Assembly (NCBI RefSeq): GCF_014161445.1
Contig: NZ_JABBXA010000017.1
Coordinates: 62,001-126,000 of the forward strand
From: Microbispora sp. H13382
GTDB lineage: Bacteria > Actinomycetota > Actinomycetes > Streptosporangiales > Streptosporangiaceae
Direction: 5' to 3'
Length of the DNA: 64,000 bases
Within the stretch, counting starts at the first letter, position 1, and the number at the start of each line of letters is the position of its first letter. The notes beneath the pieces were generated by a model that saw only the letters and a list, made by a program, of their open reading frames with translations, did not search any database and was not told the DNA's origin. The position numbers and the translations under genes are program-made. Positions 26,879 to 39,768 of this stretch are shown here, piece after piece.

Positions 26879-27663
26879 CCCCCCTCATGCTCGTCGCCGA
26901 TGACTTCACGGCGCCGGGACCGTCCATCTTCGACTTCCCGCCGCTGTACGAGGGTGCGCCGTACTGGCTGACCAAGCCGGTGCTGATGGCGCTCTTCGGC
27001 GCCCTCGTGGTGTGCGCCGTGGCGTGGAGCGCCTTCGCCAACCCGAAGCTCGTGCCGCGGGGCATGCAGAACGTCGGCGAGATGGGCTACCAGTTCGTCC
27101 GCGACCAGGTCGCCCGGCCGTTCCTGGGCAAGGACGCCGAGCGGTGGATGCCGCTGCTGCTCAGCTTGTTCTTCCTGATCCTGCTGTGGAACTTCTTCGG
27201 CGTCGTCCCGCTGATCCAGATCCCGGTCGCGTCGCACATCGCGTTCCCGGTGGTCTTCGCGGTCGTGATCTACGTCATCAAGGTCTACCTGGGCATCAAG
27301 CACCAGGGCCTGGGCGGCTACTTCAAGAACATGATGTTCCCGCCGGGACTGCCCAAGCCGATCTACGTGCTGCTCGCCCCGATCGAGTTCCTGTCGAACC
27401 TGATCATCGCGCCGTTCACGCACGCCGTGCGACTCTTCGCGAACATGTTCGCCGGCCACCTCATCCTGGCCTTCTTCAGCATGGTCGGCTTCTGGTTCCT
27501 CTTCGAGAAGCTCACCCCGCTCGGTGCGGGCCTCGGCGTGCTGGGCGTCATCATGACGATCGCGATGACCGGCTTCGAGATGTTCATCCAGTTCCTGCAG
27601 GCGTTCCTGTTCACGATGCTGGCCGCCATGTACATCGGTGGCTCGCTGCACCCCGACCACTGA
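26875..27663 (+). CDS. atpB: ATP synthase Fo subunit a
   Basis: 262 residues from a GTG at 26875. Subunit a forms the proton half-channels against the c-ring. Five to six transmembrane helices are present. The conserved channel arginine is in HAVRLFANMFAGHLIL, and the C-terminal FEMFIQFLQAFLFTMLAAMY segment is typical. The N-terminus is periplasmic (FPPLYEGAPYWLTKP). GTG overlaps the stop of the 26-codon frame. Confidence 0.96.
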   Translation: MTPLMLVADDFTAPGPSIFDFPPLYEGAPYWLTKPVLMALFGALVVCAVAWSAFANPKLVPRGMQNVGEMGYQFVRDQVARPFLGKDAERWMPLLLSLFFLILLWNFFGVVPLIQIPVASHIAFPVVFAVVIYVIKVYLGIKHQGLGGYFKNMMFPPGLPKPIYVLLAPIEFLSNLIIAPFTHAVRLFANMFAGHLILAFFSMVGFWFLFEKLTPLGAGLGVLGVIMTIAMTGFEMFIQFLQAFLFTMLAAMYIGGSLHPDH

Positions 27664-27704
27664 CGGTCCCCGTCCCCACAGACCCGCCCCTGACGTAGAC
27701 CTGA

Positions 27705-27973
<269 letters not shown>

Positions 27974-28002
27974 CGTACCCACTCTGAAGGAAGGCTGCAC
28001 CT

Positions 28003-28548
28003 ATGACTATGGCAGCTACGTTCCTCGCGGCTGAGGGCGAGAGCCCCCTCATCCCGCATGCTTACGAGCTGGTCGTCGGCAGCTTCGCCTTCCTCGTCGT
28101 CTTCCTCGTCGTCGGAAAGATCCTCACCCCGCGTATCCAGAAGACGCTGGCCGAGCGGACAGAGGCTATCGAGGGCGGCATCAAGAAGGCCGAGGACGCC
28201 CAGGCCGAAGCCCAGCGCACTCTGGAGCAGTACCGGGCTCAGCTCGCGGAGGCCCGCCAGGAGGCGGCCCGTCTGCGCGAGGAGGCCCGGGAGCAGGGCG
28301 CCCAGATCAAGGCCGAGCTCCGCGAGGAGGCCCAGGCCGAGGCGCGGCGCATCATCGAGGCGGCCCACGCCCAGATCGAGGCCGACCGTCAGCAGGCGCT
28401 CAACCAGCTGCGCGGTGAGATCGGGCGTCTGTCCACCGAGCTGGCGAGCCGCATCGTCGGCGAGTCGCTCGAGGACGAGGTCCGTCAGCGCCGCATCGTC
28501 GACCGGTTCCTCGAGGAGCTCGAGGGCCGCCCGGAGGCGGTTCGCTGA
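28003..28548 (+). CDS. atpF: ATP synthase Fo subunit b
   Basis: 181 residues from the ATG at 28003 (an ATG at 28009 is possible), with GAAGGAAG upstream. One membrane helix (LVVGSFAFLVVFLVVGKIL) is followed by a long charged coiled coil to about residue 160. It is the peripheral stalk linking Fo to delta and alpha. It overlaps atpH by TGATG, indicating coupled translation. Confidence 0.96.
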   Translation: MTMAATFLAAEGESPLIPHAYELVVGSFAFLVVFLVVGKILTPRIQKTLAERTEAIEGGIKKAEDAQAEAQRTLEQYRAQLAEARQEAARLREEAREQGAQIKAELREEAQAEARRIIEAAHAQIEADRQQALNQLRGEIGRLSTELASRIVGESLEDEVRQRRIVDRFLEELEGRPEAVR

Positions 28549-29357
28549 TGCGGGGCCTCAGCAGGACCGCCCTCACGGAGGTCGAGGAGCGGTTCAACAC
28601 CGTCGCCGCGACCGCCGACCTCGGCGCCCTCGCCGAGGAGCTGTTCGCCGTCGCCGACCTCTTCGACCGCGAGCACGGGCTGCGCCGGGGTCTTTCCGAC
28701 CCCTCGCGCCCGGCCGGGCAGAAGGAGAGCGTCGTGCGCTCCCTTCTGCAGGGCAAGGTCGGCGACGCCGCGCTGGAGATCGCGGTCGCCGCGGTCAGGG
28801 CCAAGTGGTCCAAGGCCGGCGACCTGCCGGACGCCCTGGAGCGCATCGGCGTGATGTCCGCGGCCGCAGAGGCCGAGTCGGAGCGTCGACTCGACGACGT
28901 CGAGGACGAGCTGTTCCGCTTCGGCCGGATCCTCGCCGCCAACCCGCAGCTGCGCCGCGCGCTCAGCGACCCGGCCATCCCGGCCGAGCGCAAGCGCGAC
29001 CTGCTCGCCACGCTGCTCGGCGGGAAGGCCGCTCCCTCCACCGTACGGCTCGTCACACAGGCTGTTGTGCACCCGCGGGGACGTAGCCTGGAGACGGCAC
29101 TGGAGGAGTTCGGCTGGATCGTCGCGCGGGCGCGCGAGCGCCTGGTGGGCGTGGTCCGCAGCGCGGTGCCGCTCACGCAGCAGCAGAAGCAGCGGCTCGC
29201 GGCCTGGCTGCGAGCCACCTACGGGCGAGACGTCCACCTGAACGTCGAGGTGGACCCGGAGGTGCTCGGTGGATTCTCCGTGAGGGTCGGAGACGACTAC
29301 ATCGACACCACGATCGCCGGACGTATCGAAGAAGTCCGCCGCCGGTTGGCCGGCTGA
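28548..29357 (+). CDS. atpH: ATP synthase F1 subunit delta
   Basis: 269 residues, longer than the roughly 175 of E. coli; an extra N-terminal helical part of about 90 residues is usual in actinobacteria. C-terminal motifs include VRSAVPLTQQQKQRLAAWL and LGGFSVRVGDDYIDTTI, typical of OSCP/delta. It joins the b stalk to the top of F1. The start overlaps the atpF stop. Confidence 0.95.
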   Translation: MRGLSRTALTEVEERFNTVAATADLGALAEELFAVADLFDREHGLRRGLSDPSRPAGQKESVVRSLLQGKVGDAALEIAVAAVRAKWSKAGDLPDALERIGVMSAAAEAESERRLDDVEDELFRFGRILAANPQLRRALSDPAIPAERKRDLLATLLGGKAAPSTVRLVTQAVVHPRGRSLETALEEFGWIVARARERLVGVVRSAVPLTQQQKQRLAAWLRATYGRDVHLNVEVDPEVLGGFSVRVGDDYIDTTIAGRIEEVRRRLAG

Positions 29358-29381
29358 GGCGAATAGGGAGACAAGAACGAG

Positions 29382-31031
<1,650 letters not shown>

Positions 31032-31034
31032 CCC

Positions 31035-33363
<2,329 letters not shown>

Positions 33364-33369
33364 GACGCC

Positions 33370-33420
33370 TTCGACGCCTGTGCGGCACGGCTGCGGCCGG
33401 CCGTGCAGGCGTCCGTCGAA
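33370..33420 (+). other. Compound hairpin between atpD and atpC
   Basis: The 70-bp gap folds almost entirely. The outer pairing is TTCGAC/GTCGAA, the middle GACGCCTG/CAGGCGTC and the inner CACGGC/GCCGTG. No T tract follows, and the atpC ribosome-binding site (AAGGGAG) is immediately downstream. It may partly reduce read-through or protect mRNA. Confidence 0.6.
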
Positions 33421-33433
33421 AGGGAGCTGAGAA

Positions 33434-33835
33434 GTGGCAAAGCTTCGCGTGGGCGTCGTGTCGCCGGAACGTGAGATCTGGACGGGCGAGGCCGACATGG
33501 TCATTGCCAAGACCGTGGACGGCGAGATCGGTATTATGCCGAACCACGCTCCCGTTCTCGGTGTCCTCGTCGAGGGCGGGGTGCTGCGCGTCAAGCGCGG
33601 CGACGGAGGCGACCTCGTGGCCGCGGTGCACGGCGGATTCATCTCCGTCGCCGACAACGACGTGTCGATCCTGGCGGAGGCGGCCGAGCTCGGCTCCGAG
33701 GTCGACGTCGCGCGGGCCAAGGACGCGCTGCAGCGTGCTCAGGCCTCGATCGAGGCCGACCATGAGGACGCGGACGCACGGCTGAAGGCCAAGCGTGCGG
33801 CTGCCCGGCTGCGGGCGGCCGGCGAAGAGGTCTGA
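33434..33835 (+). CDS. atpC: ATP synthase F1 subunit epsilon
   Basis: 133 residues from a GTG at 33434 with AAGGGAG upstream. The N-terminal beta-sandwich (RVGVVSPEREIWTGEADMV, GEIGIMPNHAPVLG) and C-terminal helical pair (ARAKDALQRAQ) are typical. It couples rotation to F1 and can inhibit hydrolysis. It is the last canonical atp gene. Confidence 0.96.
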   Translation: MAKLRVGVVSPEREIWTGEADMVIAKTVDGEIGIMPNHAPVLGVLVEGGVLRVKRGDGGDLVAAVHGGFISVADNDVSILAEAAELGSEVDVARAKDALQRAQASIEADHEDADARLKAKRAAARLRAAGEEV

Positions 33836-33854
33836 CAACAGGAGGAGGGCGGCA

Positions 33855-34253
33855 TTGGCGGCGCTTGGGATACTCGCGGGCGTCTTCACCGTGGCCGCGC
33901 TCCTCGTCATCCGGGGCTTCGTCCTGGCACGGGCCCGGGGCACGATCGTCTGCCGGGTACGGGACGACCGGGGGGGCTGGAAGAGCGGGGTCGCCCGCTA
34001 CGTAGGGGGAGAGCTCCACTGGATCCCGTTCCTGGGACTCGGATTGAGGCCGCGCCACGCGATCGCGAGGCGCGGCCTCACCGTTTCCAGCCGGAGGATG
34101 CTCGACACGGGTGAGGGGCCCGCGGGCTACTGGACCGTCGTCTGCTCGGCCGAGCGCGGCCCACTGTCCCTCGCGATGAGCGAGGACGCGCTGACCGGCT
34201 TCCTGGCCTGGCTCGAGTCCGCCCCGCCCAGCGCCCACCTCGACGCTGCGTAG
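33855..34253 (+). CDS. DUF2550 family membrane protein
   Basis: 132 residues from a TTG at 33855 with an excellent GGAGGAGG. One N-terminal transmembrane helix (GILAGVFTVAALLVIRGFVL) leads into a cytoplasmic domain with GTIVCRVRDDRGGW and WIPFLGLGLRPRHAI. DUF2550 genes directly follow atpC in many actinobacteria. Function is unknown; the position suggests a link to ATP synthase or the envelope. Confidence 0.85.
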   Translation: MAALGILAGVFTVAALLVIRGFVLARARGTIVCRVRDDRGGWKSGVARYVGGELHWIPFLGLGLRPRHAIARRGLTVSSRRMLDTGEGPAGYWTVVCSAERGPLSLAMSEDALTGFLAWLESAPPSAHLDAA

Positions 34254-34256
34254 AAG

Positions 34257-34277
34257 CGCCTCGCCTCTGGCGAGGCG
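34257..34277 (+). terminator. Hairpin terminator of the atp operon
   Basis: A perfect 9-bp stem CGCCTCGCC with loop TCT and its complement starts 3 bases after the DUF2550 stop. It is the first strong stem past atpC outside coding sequence, and so the probable operon end. The converging gene at 34413 may share it. Confidence 0.75.
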
Positions 34278-34412
34278 GCTCGGGCGCCTTGGGGGCGTCG
34301 GCCGTGCCGGAGGCGCGGCGTAAGCTCAGACCTCGTCGCGCTTGGTCGCCTTCGCTCCCGCGCGCTCCTCAGTCTGGCGCACAGCCGCGCCCTCGCGTTC
34401 CCTGTGGTCGGT

Positions 34413-35003
34413 CTACCGGGTTCCGCCCGGCTTCCAGAGGAGCTCGTCGCCGGCGGAGGCCACGCGGCAGAGGATGAACATCAGGTCGGACAGGCGGTTC
34501 AGATACTTGGCCGTCAGGGGGTTGACGTCGTCGTGAGCCTCCAGCGCCGCCCAGGCCGACCGCTCGGACCGCCGTACGATCGTGCGGGCGAGGTGGAGGA
34601 AGGCGGCGGGCGGGGCGCCGCCCGGAAGGATGAAGCTGCGCAGCGGCTTCAGCTCCGCGTTGAAGCGGTCGCACTGCTCCTCCAGCCAGGCGACGTACGG
34701 CTCCTCGACCCGCAGCGGCGGGAACTCGGGTGTTTCGACGACGGGGGTGCACAGGTCGGCGCCGACGTCGAACAGCTCGTTCTGCACCCTGCTCAGGACG
34801 GCCGTGACCTCCTCGGGCAGGCCCCCCGTCGCGAGGGCCACTCCGATGGCGGCGTTGGCCTCCTCCACGTCCGCGTAGGCGGTCAGGCGGGGGTCGGTCT
34901 TGCGGGTGCGGCTCATGTCGCCCAGGGCGGTCGTGCCGTCGTCGCCCGTCTTCGTGTAAATCTTGGACAGGACGACCGGCTTGTCGTTGTCGGCTCGGGT
35001 CAT
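34413..35003 (-). CDS. Cob(I)alamin adenosyltransferase, PduO type
   Basis: 196 residues from the ATG at 35003; an in-frame GTG at 35021 would add six. It transfers adenosyl from ATP to cob(I)alamin, giving coenzyme B12. The N-terminal ATP motif is IYTKTGDDGTTALGD, with SFILPGG, RTIVRRSERSA and NRLSDLMFILCR typical of the PduO helix bundle. It follows the TetR gene by 28 bases on the same strand. Its product would serve IcmA and methylmalonyl-CoA mutase. Confidence 0.94.
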   Translation of the reverse strand: MTRADNDKPVVLSKIYTKTGDDGTTALGDMSRTRKTDPRLTAYADVEEANAAIGVALATGGLPEEVTAVLSRVQNELFDVGADLCTPVVETPEFPPLRVEEPYVAWLEEQCDRFNAELKPLRSFILPGGAPPAAFLHLARTIVRRSERSAWAALEAHDDVNPLTAKYLNRLSDLMFILCRVASAGDELLWKPGGTR

Positions 35004-35031
35004 GCCGCTCAGCGTAGTCACCGGCCCCGGA

Positions 35032-35664
35032 TCACTGGGCGGAGGCCGCCATGGGGCCTTCGGAGGCGAAGGTGCGGCGGAAGATGTACACGCAGGCCTC
35101 GATGAGCTGCTCGGTGGGCGGGGACGGCTCGGTCACCACCCACTCGATGAGTAACTCGGTGAGGGCGCCGATGAGCCCGAGCGCCAGCAGGTGGAGGTCG
35201 AGGGGAGGCATGCGGGTCGCGCCCCGCGCCGAGGACTCGATGACCTTGGTGAACGAGGCCACCGCCTGCTGACGGGCGCCGCTGAGCACGTTGCCGGCCC
35301 GTCGTACCTCCAGGTGCATCAGGCGGGCGCGCCGTACGTCCTTGGTGACGAAGCGGATGTACTCGGCGATGCCGGCGACGATGCGGTCGTCGAGCGTGGG
35401 AGGGGCCTTGTCGATGGCCTCGGTGACCGACGTCAGCGTCTCCTCGATGCACCGCTCGTAAACCGCGCGCATCAGGTCCTCGCGGCTGGAGAAGCATTCG
35501 TAGAAGGCACGATTGGAGATGCGCGCCGTCGCGCACAGCCTCTCGATGGTGGTGGCGTGGAAGCCGGGCTGGGCGAACAAGGTGTATGCGGCCGATATGA
35601 GCCTTTCCCTCCTGTCTGCAAGCCTTTCGGCAGCCGACATCCCCCGATAGTCCCGTCCCGCCAC
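35032..35664 (-). CDS. TetR-family transcriptional regulator
   Basis: 210 residues from a GTG at 35664; an ATG at 35640 would also fit. The N-terminal helix-turn-helix covers residues 16-62 (RERLISAAYTLFAQPGFHAT, then RISNRAFYECFSSREDLM). The C-terminal domain is helical and ligand-binding. It is cotranscribed with the adenosyltransferase. An upstream 9-8-9 palindrome overlapping its promoter is a likely autoregulatory site. Confidence 0.9.
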   Translation of the reverse strand: MAGRDYRGMSAAERLADRRERLISAAYTLFAQPGFHATTIERLCATARISNRAFYECFSSREDLMRAVYERCIEETLTSVTEAIDKAPPTLDDRIVAGIAEYIRFVTKDVRRARLMHLEVRRAGNVLSGARQQAVASFTKVIESSARGATRMPPLDLHLLALGLIGALTELLIEWVVTEPSPPTEQLIEACVYIFRRTFASEGPMAASAQ

Positions 35665-35702
35665 TTTTCACCTCACCGTGTCATGGTCCCCCCAGAACTC
35701 AC

Positions 35703-35753
35703 ATTATGAACGCAAGATCCTTTTTGTGGAAGTGCTGGGAAATGAGCACTTCC
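35703..35753 (-). promoter_or_regulatory. Candidate tetR promoter with overlapping palindrome
   Basis: Read on the minus strand, TTCCAC (35731-35726) and CATAAT (35708-35703) are 17 bases apart, a plausible -35/-10 pair. GGAAGTGCT (35728-35736) and AGCACTTCC (35745-35753) form a perfect 9-8-9 palindrome over the -35. This is the expected position for TetR self-repression. Confidence 0.55.
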
Positions 35754-35881
35754 GGGCTATGCCAAAGAGGGTCAATAGCTTGACAAGGCCGTCAAGAGGT
35801 CAGCACGCTTACCAATTGAGATAGATCAGTCTCGCTGCAATTGCATCGGCAATTACAGCAGACCGCGCGCCAGAGCGGTCG
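35754..35881. other. AT-rich non-coding stretch with two inverted repeats
   Basis: No gene is seen. CTTGAC-AAGGCC-GTCAAG (35779-35796) contains a TTGACA -35-like box. GCTGCAATTGC-ATCG-GCAATTACAGC (35834-35859) pairs at 10 of 11 positions. Base composition is markedly AT-richer than the surroundings. A plus-strand promoter would point to no gene, so a small RNA or further regulator sites are possible. Confidence 0.45.
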
Positions 35882-35943
35882 TCACCGCGGCGCCGTCTCG
35901 GCTGACGCGGGCAGGAGCACCACCTCCCGGCCGTGTCCCCGGT

Positions 35944-35967
35944 CCCGCCGGTTGGAGGACCGGCGGG
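35944..35967 (-). terminator. Hairpin terminator after the ABC-2 operon
   Basis: CCCGCCGGT and ACCGGCGGG form a perfect 9-bp stem with loop TGGAGG, 22 bases beyond the permease stop. The position fits termination of the ABC transporter message before the tetR promoter region. Confidence 0.7.
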
Positions 35968-35988
35968 CGTCGCGCTCCGCGATCGGGC

Positions 35989-36825
35989 CTATCCGTCGCG
36001 GCGGCCCTTCCACCGGAACGTCGTGGCGCACAGGATGAGGCCGCCGACGAGCCAGGCGGCCAGGACCAGGGCCACCCGGCCCAGTTCGTACGACCCGGTC
36101 AGTTCCAGCGCGGCGCCCGCGTCCCCCAGGAAGACGGACCGGAAGCCCTGGCACATCCACTTGAGCGGGAAGACCGACGCGATGTCGATCAGCCACCCGG
36201 GCATCTGCGTGAAGGGGATGAACACCCCGGAGATGAACTGCAGCACGACGAACGGCATGGTGACGACGGCGGCGGCGCTCTTGGCCGAGCGGGGCAGGCT
36301 GCTCACCGCCACGCCCAGCAGGGCCGCGGCCGAGACGCCGAGGACGAACACCCAGGCGAAGGTGAGCCACCTGGACGGCTCGTCCGGCAGGTCGAGGTCG
36401 TACATGACCACGCCGATGGCGAGCAGGGCCACCGACTCCAGGAACGCGATGACCAGGACGTTGAGGACCTTGCCGATGAAGTACGCGGCGGGCGGCATGG
36501 GGGTGCCGGCGAGCCGCTTGAGCGTGCCGTCGTCCCGGTCGCCGGCGATGCCGATGCCGAGGTTCTGAAAGCCGGCGCCCATGACGCCGGCGCCGAGCAG
36601 TCCGGCGGTGTAGAGCTGCGAGACCGTGATCCCGGTCCCTTCGAGGCTGTCGGAGAAGATCGAGCCGAACAGGACGAGCATGATGATCGGGAAGGAGAAG
36701 GTGAAGACCACGGCGTCCTTCTCGCGGAAGAACATCTTGGTCTCCAGCACGCCGCGGGCCAGCCCGGTGGCGAGTGTGGACGGCATACGGGCCGGGCGGC
36801 CGGCGGGGGTGGCGATGTCGGTCAT
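35989..36825 (-). CDS. ABC-2 type transporter permease
   Basis: 278 residues with about six transmembrane helices (DAVVFTFSFPIIMLVLFG, NVLVIAFLESVALLAIGVV, ALLGVAVSSLPRSAKSAAAV, and others). The ABC-2 signature RDDGTLKRLAGTPM lies between helices, and FISGVFIPFTQMP precedes the last part. It follows the ATPase gene by 51 bp on the same strand. The pair is an exporter, perhaps for a drug or lipid; substrate unknown. Confidence 0.9.
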   Translation of the reverse strand: MTDIATPAGRPARMPSTLATGLARGVLETKMFFREKDAVVFTFSFPIIMLVLFGSIFSDSLEGTGITVSQLYTAGLLGAGVMGAGFQNLGIGIAGDRDDGTLKRLAGTPMPPAAYFIGKVLNVLVIAFLESVALLAIGVVMYDLDLPDEPSRWLTFAWVFVLGVSAAALLGVAVSSLPRSAKSAAAVVTMPFVVLQFISGVFIPFTQMPGWLIDIASVFPLKWMCQGFRSVFLGDAGAALELTGSYELGRVALVLAAWLVGGLILCATTFRWKGRRDG

Positions 36826-36876
36826 GGGGGCCTCTTGAGGGAACGGGACTGACGAGGACGGCGGGGGAGTGCGGCG

Positions 36877-37704
36877 TCAGGACGGCTCGATGAGCCGCAG
36901 GTAGATGTCCTCCAACGTGGGCCGGGTGACGGTCAGGCCGGGGACCTCCCCGTCGTACCTGCGGGACAGCTCGATCACGGTCCTGGTGGGGTCGTCGGTC
37001 TCGATCTCGCCCTCAGACCAGGTCACCCGGGCCTTCGCGGTGCCCCGGCCGCCCAGGGTCGCGGGGGTGCCCTCGGCGACGACCCGCCCTCCCGCGACGA
37101 CCGCGACCCGGTTGGCGAGAGCCTCGGCCTCGTCGAGGTAGTGGGTGGTCAGCACGATCGTCGTGCCGTCGCGTGCGAGGCCCGCGATGAGCTCCCAGAA
37201 CTGACGCCGCGCCTCGGGGTCGAAGCCCGTCGTGGGCTCGTCGAGGAACAGCAGCTCAGGGTTGCCGATCACGCCGAGGGCGACGTCGACCCGGCGCCGC
37301 TGGCCGCCGGACAGCTGGCGGACCCGCTTTCCGGCGCTGCCGGTGAGCCCGACCTGCTCGATGACCTCGTCGGGATCGCGCGGGCGTGGGTAGTAGGTCG
37401 CGAAGTGCCGTACGGTCTCGCGCACGGTCAGTTCGGCCGCGTCGTTGGCCGTCTGAAGCACGATGCCGACGCGCGACCGCCACTCCCGGGTGGGTCTGGC
37501 GGGATCGACGCCCAGCACGCTGACCTCTCCCGAGTCGCGGGACCGGTAGCCCTCCAGGATCTCCACCGTGGTCGACTTGCCGGCGCCGTTCGGGCCGAGG
37601 ATGGCGAAGACCTCGCCCTGCTCGATGTCGAGGTCGAGACCGGCGACGGCCTGAACCTCGCCGTACCGCTTTGTTAGGCCTCGTACATATATGGCATTTT
37701 GCAC
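36877..37704 (-). CDS. ABC transporter ATP-binding protein
   Basis: 275 residues from a GTG at 37704; ATGs at 37722 and 37749 are in frame and possible. Walker A is ILGPNGAGKSTTVEIL, the signature is RQLSGGQRRRVDVAL, Walker B is LLFLDEPTTGFD, and the switch His is in TTHYLDEAEALA. This is the DrrA-type importer/exporter ATPase class that pairs with ABC-2 permeases. No good ribosome-binding site precedes any start. Confidence 0.92.
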   Translation of the reverse strand: MQNAIYVRGLTKRYGEVQAVAGLDLDIEQGEVFAILGPNGAGKSTTVEILEGYRSRDSGEVSVLGVDPARPTREWRSRVGIVLQTANDAAELTVRETVRHFATYYPRPRDPDEVIEQVGLTGSAGKRVRQLSGGQRRRVDVALGVIGNPELLFLDEPTTGFDPEARRQFWELIAGLARDGTTIVLTTHYLDEAEALANRVAVVAGGRVVAEGTPATLGGRGTAKARVTWSEGEIETDDPTRTVIELSRRYDGEVPGLTVTRPTLEDIYLRLIEPS

Positions 37705-37773
37705 GCGCCAATAATGCACCATCGCCCGAATGAGACGATATCCGGTCATTGCGTTATAGGCGGGCGACTTCGC

Positions 37774-38448
37774 TTAGAAGAGCGTGGGATTTTCCGGTTC
37801 GATGCCGCGCAGGGCGTCGTAGTCGAGCGTCACGCAGTCGATGCCCCGGTCGGCGGCGAGCACGCGGGCCTGGGGCTTGATCTCCTGGGCGGCGAAGATG
37901 CCCTTGACCGGAGCCAGGCGCGGGTCGCGGTTGAGCAGTTCGAGATAGCGGGTGAGCTGCTCCACGCCGTCGATGTCGCCACGCCGCTTGATCTCCACGG
38001 CCACCGTGCCGCCGACGTGGTCGCGGCACAGGATGTCCACGGGACCGATCGCGGTCATGTACTCCCTGCGCACCAGCGTCCAGCCGTCCCCGAGCGTGGT
38101 GATGTGCTCGGCGAGCAGTTCCTGCAGGTGCGCCTCGACGCCGTCCTTGCGCAGCCCCGGGTCGACGCCCAGCTCGTGGCTGGAGTCGTGCAGGACCTCC
38201 TCGATCGTGAGCACGAGCTTCTCCCCGGTCTTGCCGTGGACGACCGACCAGGTGAGCACGCCGTCGATCGCCTCCTCGCGGACCTTGCAGGGGGGGTTCA
38301 TCCAGTTCAGAGGCTTGTACGCCCGGTCGTCCGCATGGATCGAGACCGAGCCGTCCGCCTTCATCAGGATGAGCCGGGGGGCCATGGGGAGATGGGCGGT
38401 GAGCCGTCCCACGTAATCCACGCTGCACCGCGCGATGACCAGCCGCAT
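37774..38448 (-). CDS. nucS: Endonuclease NucS (mismatch-specific)
   Basis: 224 residues; the ATG at 38448 (MRLVIARC) matches the family start. The N-terminal beta domain binds DNA ([20 protein letters not shown]). The C-terminal nuclease carries [10 protein letters not shown] and [20 protein letters not shown], the Asp-Glu-Lys core. NucS provides non-canonical mismatch repair in actinobacteria, which lack MutS/MutL. The C-terminus ENPTLF resembles a sliding-clamp-binding tail. Confidence 0.95.
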   Translation of the reverse strand: MRLVIARCSVDYVGRLTAHLPMAPRLILMKADGSVSIHADDRAYKPLNWMNPPCKVREEAIDGVLTWSVVHGKTGEKLVLTIEEVLHDSSHELGVDPGLRKDGVEAHLQELLAEHITTLGDGWTLVRREYMTAIGPVDILCRDHVGGTVAVEIKRRGDIDGVEQLTRYLELLNRDPRLAPVKGIFAAQEIKPQARVLAADRGIDCVTLDYDALRGIEPENPTLF

Positions 38449-38657
38449 GTGCGCCAACCCTACCGGGATCGCGGAGGTCCCGAGGCGTTCTGGGACACTG
38501 TCCGGCATGCCCCGGACATCGGGGGAGCCCGGAGGGAGGGCCGGCGTGGTGCGCGGAGTTCGAGGCGTCCGCGCGTACGGAGGCTGAGCCGGTGCTGGAA
38601 GAATGGGCTGTCATCTCCCGTTCTGCCAGACATGAACCCCCTGGAAGGATGCCCGCC

Positions 38658-38975
38658 GTGAGCCCCCGCCGTGCCCGCCGCCGCGGCCCGTTCGAACGTC
38701 CGGACGGCCGTGCCGTACGGCCCGTGGGTTCCCAGGTGCCCGGGGTGGACCGGGTGGAGAGCGCGCACGACGGCGACTGGGTCGTCCGCAACGTCTCCGG
38801 CGCCGCCCAGGGCAAGGCGTACCGGTGCCCGGGATGCGAGCAGGAGATCGGGCCGGGGCTGCCGCACGTGGTGAGTTGGCCGGCCTGGTCCGGGGGAGAG
38901 GACGAGCGGCGGCACTGGCACACCGCGTGCTGGCGCAACCGGGCCAACCGGGGTCCGGGCCGCAGCCGCTACTGA
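38658..38975 (+). CDS. Conserved actinobacterial zinc-ribbon-like protein
   Basis: 105 residues from a GTG at 38658, with GGAAGG at proper spacing. A basic N-terminus (SPRRARRRGPFERP) leads to a small domain with DGDWVVRNVSGA, YRCPGCEQEIGPGLPHVV and RRHWHTACWRNR. The CPGC and HxxC residues could bind one zinc. Similar proteins sit beside nucS in related genomes. Function unknown; a nucleic-acid or protein contact role is possible. Confidence 0.8.
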   Translation: MSPRRARRRGPFERPDGRAVRPVGSQVPGVDRVESAHDGDWVVRNVSGAAQGKAYRCPGCEQEIGPGLPHVVSWPAWSGGEDERRHWHTACWRNRANRGPGRSRY

Positions 38976-38996
38976 CACGAGCTTTTCGAGGTGGGA

Positions 38997-39701
38997 ATGG
39001 ACATCAGGGCGTCCACGGTGCTGCCTGCCCGGCGCGAGGACATCGAGCTGCGAACGGCCGACGGGCTGACTCTCGTCGGCGAACTGGCGCTGCCGGAGAG
39101 CCGGCCGCCGGTGGCGACGCTGGTCTGCCTGCACCCCCTGCCCACCCACGGCGGGATGATGGACAGCCACGTGCTGCGCAAGGCGTCCTACCGGCTGCCC
39201 GCGCTCGCCGACATCGCCGTGCTGCGTTTCAACACCCGGGGCACGACCTCCGACCGGGGGACCTCCCAGGGGGCCTTCGACGGCGGCGAGGGGGAGCGGT
39301 GGGACGTCGCCGCCGCCCTGGAGTACGCCGACTTCCACGACCTGCCGAACGCCTGGCTGCTCGGCTGGTCGTTCGGCACCGAGCTGGCCCTGAAGTGGGG
39401 CCGCGACCCGATCGTGCGGGGCGCGATCCTGCTGTCGCCGCCGCTGAAGCGGGCCGGCGAGAAGGACGTCGCCGCCTGGGGGGAGTTCGGCCGCCCGCTG
39501 GTGGCCCTGGTGCCGGAGCACGACGACTACCTGCGGCCGGAGGAGGCCGTACACCGGTTCGCGGCGGCTCCGCAGGCCGAGGTCGTCGGCGTGGAGGGGG
39601 CCAAGCACCTGTGGGTCGGCGAGCCGTACGTGCGGATCGTGCTGAACGAGATCGTCAAACGCGTGAACGCCGCCGCGGCCCCGTTGCCGACCACGGTCTG
39701 A
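38997..39701 (+). CDS. Alpha/beta hydrolase
   Basis: 234 residues from the ATG at 38997, which has GAGG six bases upstream. The fold begins with TADGLTLVGELALPES and VCLHPLPTHGG. The nucleophile elbow is GWSFGTELAL (Ser), the acid lies near LVPEHDDYLRPEEAV, and the late His is in GAKHLWVG. This is the small dienelactone-hydrolase-like type that acts on esters. Substrate unknown. Confidence 0.85.
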   Translation: MDIRASTVLPARREDIELRTADGLTLVGELALPESRPPVATLVCLHPLPTHGGMMDSHVLRKASYRLPALADIAVLRFNTRGTTSDRGTSQGAFDGGEGERWDVAAALEYADFHDLPNAWLLGWSFGTELALKWGRDPIVRGAILLSPPLKRAGEKDVAAWGEFGRPLVALVPEHDDYLRPEEAVHRFAAAPQAEVVGVEGAKHLWVGEPYVRIVLNEIVKRVNAAAAPLPTTV

Positions 39702-39768
39702 TCGGGCCGCGGATCGCGAATCGGTGACGAACGGCGGCGGTGGGCGCGCGGCGCGTTACCGTGACCTG

